A DNA stretch of 64,000 nucleotides from Calcarisporiella thermophila CBS 279.70 (Eukaryota; Calcarisporiellomycota): assembly GCF_041956535.1 (NCBI RefSeq), contig NW_027192191.1, positions 721,328-785,327 on the forward strand, given 5' to 3'. The stretch's first letter is position 1; every line of letters starts with the position of its first letter. The notes beneath the pieces are model-generated. The model searched no databases and was not told where the DNA came from. It saw only the letters and a list, made by a program, of their open reading frames with translations. A program made the position numbers and the translations under genes. Shown piece after piece: positions 58,874-64,000 of this stretch.

Positions 58874-59837
58874 TTATTTAAAGTTATTCTTCATCTCTCG
58901 TAGTTTTGCCATCACCGCAACCGCGTCGGTCTCTCCGGTCGCGGCCTGCACCTTTTGCTCCTTCACACGCATAAACGGGTTGGTGGCCTTCTCGTGGGCA
59001 AGGGTGCCAGGCACGGTGCACGATGCATTTTCCGCCTTTTTCACGGCCTCCTGGATCGCTTGGTTGTCTGGCTCAACGCTCAACGCAAACTTGAGATTGC
59101 TCTTGGTGTATTCATGCCCACAGTACACCTTGGTGTCATCGGGGAGCGATGCGAGCACCTCATTGAGGGACCGCTGCATTTGTTCGGCAGTGCCCTCGAA
59201 GAATCGTCCACAGCCACCCAAAAACAGGGTATCGCCTGTGAACACGGCGCGCTGCTCCCCATCTTCGAGGAAGAAGCTCACGCTTCCCTTCGTGTGGCAA
59301 GGAGTGTGCAGAGACTTCACCTTGATTTCGCCAATATTGAAGGTTTCATCGTGCTTACATGCGTTGGTTAGCCCGGGAATGCGATCGTCTCCTCCCCAGA
59401 CCTTGATTCCGGGATAAAGAGCGAGAAATTCCTCGTTACCGCCAGAATGGTCCCAGTGGTGGTGGGTTGTGATAACGCTACCATGGAAAAAGTGTAAGAA
59501 TAAAAAAGGGACATTATGGAGACAAAATAGGAAAGGTAGCCCTTACCCAACGACGGTGCATTTCGCCTTCTCGATCACCGGGACAATTTTCTTCGGCTCG
59601 ACCGGATCAACCACAGCGGCTGCCGAGAATTGGGGGAAAAGAAGCATCAATAGGATTCGCGTTCAGGCCACGTAATCCGTAGTCATTCTTACCCTGGCCA
59701 GTCTTTTCATCCACCACAAGGTATGCGTAGTTGTCGTCCAAACACGGAACAGGTGTAATTTTCATTGTCGCGAGAAGTTGAAGAATGTCAGAGCGAATTC
59801 GGCGTGAGAAAGGCCCAAAAAGTTTGGAAGTGAGCAA
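58874..59837 (-). CDS. GLO2: hydroxyacylglutathione hydrolase (glyoxalase II)
   Basis: Exons 59837-59693, 59619-59547, 59477-58874 give 273 residues from the first ATG, or 249 from the second at 59765. The metallo-beta-lactamase metal site is THHHWDHSGGN, with further ligands in PCHTKGSVSFF, FTGDTLF and YCGHEYTKSN. The glutathione-binding Arg/Lys end (KKAENAS...NPFMRVKE) is present. The enzyme cleaves S-D-lactoylglutathione to lactate and glutathione in methylglyoxal detoxification. The first 24 residues, MLTSKLFGPFSRRIRSDILQ, are rich in Arg and Ser without acid residues at the start, like a mitochondrial presequence, followed by LLAT and the cytosolic-type start MKITPVPCLDDNY. Two isoforms from one gene are plausible, as in animals. 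Confidence 0.95.
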
Positions 59838-60225
59838 GCCTAGAAGGGAGGATATATAATCGAGGGCGTGGCTTCTGAAATCAATTCTGAAGTCAGCGGG
59901 AAGTCATTAAATTGCTTACGGCTCGTCAATGTGACGTCATCCTATATGGATACGAGACGTGCTGCTGGCCATGCCCATTAGAGATTATTTTTTCCCCCTT
60001 AGTAATTTACATTTTGGATCCGCTTTCGCGATCTGAGCTATTTGGTATTGGGTACTGTAACCGTGTAAGTTGGATAGGACGCGACGGCTAGGCAGCTTAG
60101 AGGATTGCTGCGATGCGTGACTTTGACGGCCTAATTTTAACCTTCTTCACTCACTTGAACAGAGCATAGAACATCATCCAATAGAGGGAAGAACACATCA
60201 ATAAATAAAACTGGATATCGGAACG
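59838..60225. other. divergent region before the Rab gene
   Basis: Upstream of GLO2 and of the Rab gene. The first Rab exon with the start codon may lie here but was not found. Confidence 0.4.
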
Positions 60226-61517
60226 AGCTCTATTTACTCCTCCATCTTGGAGGCCAAGGTCGTCATTCTAGGGAGTCAAGGTAAATTGTGGCCATGTCTA
60301 TGACTGTATGTGTGGGGGAGAGGAGGAGGCTTAACCAACGGGGCTTGAGCAATTAGGTGTGGGCAAAACATCGCTAGCGGTGCGATATGTGCAGAAGACC
60401 TTCTCCCCAAACTGCTCTTCGACCATCGGTGCATCGTTCATGACTAAAAAGCTGTGAGTTTCTAGAGGTCTAGAATGTGTTCTGCTGCTGGACATCCTAA
60501 CATATGAATTGATGGAAACTCAGGGTTGTGGACAATTGCCGCGTCCGACTGCAGATATGGGATACAGTAAGTTTCGCGGTTTACCTATCATGAAATTCCT
60601 ACGCTGACAGATTGCTAACCGATCCAATTTACAGGCAGGACAGGTAGTAATTCTCTTTGTTTGCAGAGTGTAACATTGAGTGGTCTAATAAGGAGTATAT
60701 TGTTTGCTTCTCCCGTCTCTCCTTCAGGAACGATTTCGGTCGATGGTAAAGTACTCTGTGCCTACAATCGCCTCTTTCTTTTTGTTTATTGTGTTCCATC
60801 TTCATGCTCTTTTTTTTCTGTAGGCACCAATGTACTATAGAGGGGTGGGTATTGCGAACTTGCACGAGTGGAACACCATGGTTTTAATTCTTACCCCCAT
60901 TCTCCGCGACCTGATTAGGCTCATGCTGCGATTTTAGTATATGATATCACGTCGGAGGAGAGCTTTGCTGATATGTCAACATGGACGGAAGGTTCCCCTT
61001 CTTTTTGATCTCTGCTCCATTTCGATCTGCGAACTAACCTACCCTCTCTATGCACTTTAGAGTTGCGAAAAAATATGACGGATGATTTAAGTAAGCACAC
61101 AAACTCGTGTTTCCTCTCGTTTCTCCATCATTAAGCCCATTTTGTGTTCTGCCTTTCGGTTTGGACAGTCATCCATGTGGTTGGCAACAAGCGCGATCTC
61201 GCGACCACACGGCGTGCAGTACCACTGGCGCGGGCCCAGGAATATGTATCTAGAGTGCTGGGGTCGGAGTATGCTGTGCATGAAGTCTCCGCCAAAGACG
61301 ATGAAGGTTGGAGCTGATGGCTCGCCCGCTTTTTTGCGAAATGGTCTAATCTTGGTCCTGAATCTCTGTTTTAGGAGTAGAGGAGGTGTTTCTGGAGATC
61401 ACCCGCGAGTTGGTACAGCGAAAGAACGAGATGGAGCGCGCACGATATTATAACCAACAGAACTCGATCACATTCGATGAGGAACCCCAGGCGCAGAAAA
61501 ATCAGTGCTGCACATAG
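60226..61517 (+). CDS. Rab-family small GTPase with microexons
   Basis: Exons ?-60280, 60357-60453, 60524-60566, 60635-60643, 60728-60745, 60824-60844, 60919-60991, 61061-61090, 61169-61306, 61375-61517, all phase-consistent. GTPase motifs: P-loop VVILGSQGVGKTSLAVRYV, switch I TIGASFMTKKL, DTAGQERFRSMAPMYYRG, GNKRDL and EVSAKD; C-terminus QKNQCCT with two Cys for geranylgeranylation. IGASF and the AGQERFRSMAPMYYRGAHAA run resemble the Rab5/Rab22 branch. It directs endosomal or Golgi vesicle traffic. The start codon is not secured: the frame opens after TAA near 60200 without ATG, so an upstream exon is likely. Switch II is split over exons of 9, 18 and 21 nt. Confidence 0.9.
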
Positions 61518-62054
61518 TCCCCTCCGCATCTTTTCGTTACTTTTTCTTCCCCTAACCTTATTCCTCCGCCTCCTGCCTTTGTCTTTTTTTTTCCTCTTTA
61601 CGACTATTATTTGAACCGCTGTAATCGATCACACGCTCTGCCTCTTTTCCTTTTCATTGTTCTTTTTTTTTATTATTTTATTATTATTTCCCGCAACAAC
61701 AGCAATAACATAAACAACAAATGACATGTTCTTATTCCTTTTTTTTCCTTTATATTTAGTGGTATTTTTTTTTCTAGGAAGAGTTTCTTATATTTTTCTT
61801 TTTCTTAGATGATCTTTTTTTTTTTTTCCTTCAAAATTGTGAAGCCATGGCTCTTTAATATTATCTATATCTATCTATCTTCTCTTTTTCATTGTCCTTT
61901 TTCTCTTTCACTTTCTTTTCCTCTGCCAAATTGAATTTGTCTCGGAGGGAGGGAGAAGATAGTTGAAATACGAAAAGTTTATTAAGAAAAAAGGGCGTCT
62001 ATATGGTACTATTTACAAAGGAGGGCAATTGACAGGAAATAAGGCCGGAAATCC
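61518..62054. other. T-rich convergent 3' flanks
   Basis: Long T/C tracts (61578-61605, 61661-61690, 61738-61830) mark the 3' ends of the Rab and CMC2 genes. No gene seen. Confidence 0.55.
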
Positions 62055-62372
62055 CTATTTCTGGCCATCAATCTCTTTCCAGATACTTTCAATACGCTTC
62101 CGCCGCTCTGCTGCATCCTGTTTATTCTTTTGACGTTTTCTCACATGCTAGATATTTGTTGAGATGGTAATGAGCGATTTCCCGGAAAAATTGGGGTCAA
62201 CAAGACAATCTCAACCACTTACCTCCTCGGAAAGGCACTTGTTTAGATCGGCTTTGATGCTGTTGCAGCGGCCCAGAAAGGTATTCCAGAAAGAGGCGCG
62301 ATGGCATTCCTCGAGGGCGGCAATCACATCCTGGCATTGGGGATGCTCGTGGTAGGCAAGTTGTGGGTGCAT
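62055..62372 (-). CDS. CMC2: Cmc2-like twin CX9C mitochondrial protein
   Basis: Exons 62372-62223 and 62147-62055 give 80 residues. It begins MHPQLAYHEHPQCQDVIAAL; the twin CX9C motif is CQDVIAALEEC and CNSIKADLNKC (first and last Cys nine apart), the fold of the cytochrome oxidase assembly factors of the intermembrane space. The basic C-terminal helix KRQKNKQDAAERRKRIESIW is family-like. It is imported through Mia40 and helps cytochrome c oxidase biogenesis. Divergent from the RS/WW gene, 275 bases apart. Confidence 0.92.
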
Positions 62373-62647
62373 GCTAGGCGAGTGGGAGACGGGATTGTTT
62401 TTGTCAAAGAGAAACCGACTTGGCCTGTGACGTGATCGAGGCTTTGAATATGAGTGGTGAATAAAATCTTAATTTGAAAATCCCACTCCTTCCCCTTTCT
62501 CCCCTCCGCCTTAAAAATCACTTGAGCATTCCATCGCAAAAACCGCTCCCTCCTCCTTTGTTGGAGTCGTTCTTCTCATGACTATTTTCCCTATCTAGCT
62601 TTGCACTTGCGCCGGTTCACACAAGCACATTGAGTATTTTTTTCGAC

Positions 62648-63802
62648 ATGCCAGACCGCCACTCCACCTCTGCCAGGCACGACACGGCCCCACGACTGGG
62701 GTCGAAATGCACGACAAAAGGGGCGCCTCCCGGCCCAAATGCCATTTTCCCCACGCCTTCCATGCATGACCCTGGCGACAGGGACAGTCGGTCCCGCCGC
62801 GTATCGCCCGTCACTCGCAAACGTTCTCGCAGTGGCTCCCGAGACGGAGCAAGGGGCCGCGTTGGGCGGGACAGAGATAGGCGCACTTCCATAGAGGATA
62901 GAGAGCGGCGCCGTCGATCGCTGTCGACGGCGCGAGGTGAAGGAAGGAGGTCACCGGTCTATTCTTCCGAGACATTGCGGTCGAGAGTAGGCGAGCGCGA
63001 GGAGGAGGAGAGAAAGAGGGGCGAGGAGGCCACACGCGGAAGCGATAGGGGTCGGCATTCGGCCGACCACAAAAGGCACTCAGACCAAGATGGCCACCGG
63101 GAGAGGCGCAGATCGATTCCGCATCCTTGGCAGGAGTGCCTCTCCAGCCGGGGCGAGATCTACTTTTACAATCCCGAGACCGGGGAGAGCCGGTGGAACA
63201 TCCCAAACGAGCCATCGCATCCGCGACGGCGGAGAAGTGAGACCGGGGACTCCACCTTGGACCAAGATCACGCCAAGCGACGGCGCGTCACGGCAGACGC
63301 GCTGAGCGGGAGCGATAGGAGGGCGGTCGCGGACAAGGAGGTGCTCCGGGCCAAACTGAAGCTGCCCACGGGGCCCCGAGGTGTGTCCCAGCAAGAGGAG
63401 CCAAGGTTCGCCCGGCGAGGCTCCACTACGTGGGATGAGGAGAGGCCGGAGCGCAGCGTGGAATCGCAGGAGCAGAGGTCAAGGGGACGAGATCTGGATG
63501 GGCCATCGGATCGCAACCGCTCTGCCGAGCACGGCACTCATCCACCCTTACCGGGCGGGGGTCCTTGTTCGGGCGTGCGGAGCCCAATGAGCCCGTTTTT
63601 TCTCCCTGCTCCCCCGTCTCCTCTCTCGGACCGAGAGCGTATCTGGCGCCAGGTCCGCGCCACCTGGCCCTTCCTCTCTCCGCGCACCGTGGGGACTGAG
63701 CTCTATGCCCGCCTCCGTGAGGTGGTTTGCCAGGGGGAGCTGGAATTTGGCATCCGGTGGCAGCGGCGGTATTTGATGCCCATGGGCGTGGCCATGAAGT
63801 AG
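62648..63802 (+). CDS. RS-rich protein with a WW domain, splicing-type
   Basis: Single open exon, 384 residues; it may continue by splicing past 63802. The N-terminal 150 residues are Arg/Ser/Asp/Glu-rich (RSGSRDGARGRVGRDRDRRT). A WW domain follows at about 155-185: HPWQECLSSRGEIYFYNPET and then GESRWNIP, with the two conserved Trp and the YFYN strand. The central part is again charged (KRRRVTADALSGSDRRAVAD) and the C-terminal part has FLPAPPSPLSDRERIW and YARLREVVCQGELEFGIRWQ. WW plus RS composition suggests a pre-mRNA processing or transcription-coupled factor in the nucleus. The exact family is not recognised. Very GC-rich relative to its neighbours. Confidence 0.75.
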   Translation: MPDRHSTSARHDTAPRLGSKCTTKGAPPGPNAIFPTPSMHDPGDRDSRSRRVSPVTRKRSRSGSRDGARGRVGRDRDRRTSIEDRERRRRSLSTARGEGRRSPVYSSETLRSRVGEREEEERKRGEEATRGSDRGRHSADHKRHSDQDGHRERRRSIPHPWQECLSSRGEIYFYNPETGESRWNIPNEPSHPRRRRSETGDSTLDQDHAKRRRVTADALSGSDRRAVADKEVLRAKLKLPTGPRGVSQQEEPRFARRGSTTWDEERPERSVESQEQRSRGRDLDGPSDRNRSAEHGTHPPLPGGGPCSGVRSPMSPFFLPAPPSPLSDRERIWRQVRATWPFLSPRTVGTELYARLREVVCQGELEFGIRWQRRYLMPMGVAMK

Positions 63803-64000
63803 GTATCGGCACACAAACATCCCCCACACGATGGCCCCCACTGTACTAATGACCTTGTAACCATACTCTAATCCATTTTTTCTTCCTTTCCTTTTTTTGA
63901 GGTTTTTTTATTTGGAAGGATTCTTTTTTTTTTACTTTTCCGATAACTTGCATGATCTATTTCGATTGTACCCCGCTTCCCCTCCCTCTTTCCATCATGA
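63803..64000. other. 3' flank of the RS/WW gene
   Basis: T/C-rich tract, probably the poly(A) region; the window ends here. Confidence 0.45.

Noticed and set aside
62811-63841. Several long minus-strand frames opposite the RS/WW gene
   Set aside because: GC-rich sequence rarely has stops; they lack motifs while the plus frame carries a WW domain.
1-64000. CRISPR arrays, transposons or viral genes
   Set aside because: No spaced direct repeats, transposase, reverse transcriptase or capsid-like frames were seen.

Overview
This is nuclear DNA of a filamentous or zygomycete-like fungus, most likely an early-diverging (non-Dikarya) lineage. The genes are dense, on both strands, and split by short introns (mostly about 55-85 nt, GTRNGT...YAG). 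The conserved set is fungal: eisosome protein Pil1, TORC2 effector Slm1, F-BAR protein Bzz1, a G-alpha subunit starting MGCC, and the primase large subunit. Two features speak against an ascomycete: a base-exchange type phosphatidylserine synthase and an SMG8-type nonsense-mediated decay factor. The lineage is an inference; no rRNA or tRNA gene was found to fix it.

Left part (1-20.7 kb): a partial seven-helix receptor whose reading frame runs on into a SAM methyltransferase, a secreted trypsin-like protease, Slm1 (F-BAR + PH) close to Bzz1 (F-BAR + C1 + 2 SH3), SMG8, DNA primase large subunit, a two-helix membrane protein and a poorly resolved small gene. Middle (20.7-47.7 kb): a giant gene with one 9.1-kb exon coding for a repeat protein of Ig-like ASH/MSP-type units, an MFS transporter, a PAQR (adiponectin-receptor-like) protein, a small disordered protein, a HAD hydrolase, a G-alpha subunit, an orphan polytopic membrane protein, a caspase-family protease and a three-finger C2H2 factor. 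Right part (48-64 kb): an orphan gene divergent from phosphatidylserine synthase, a head-to-head ribosomal protein pair (L26 and P2), a secreted Cys-rich protein, Pil1, glyoxalase II with two possible starts, a Rab GTPase with microexons, Cmc2, and an RS/WW-domain splicing-type protein.

Exon structures below were joined by hand from splice motifs and reading phase. For the protease, Slm1, Bzz1, primase, HAD hydrolase, G-alpha, phosphatidylserine synthase, L26, P2, Pil1, glyoxalase II and Cmc2 genes the exons sum to a whole number of codons and give family-typical proteins. Starts of the receptor, SMG8, Rab, giant and 48-kb genes are not secured. Functional themes include cortical membrane organisation (Slm1, Bzz1, Pil1), G-protein signalling (receptor, G-alpha), lipid synthesis, translation/mRNA quality control and mitochondria.
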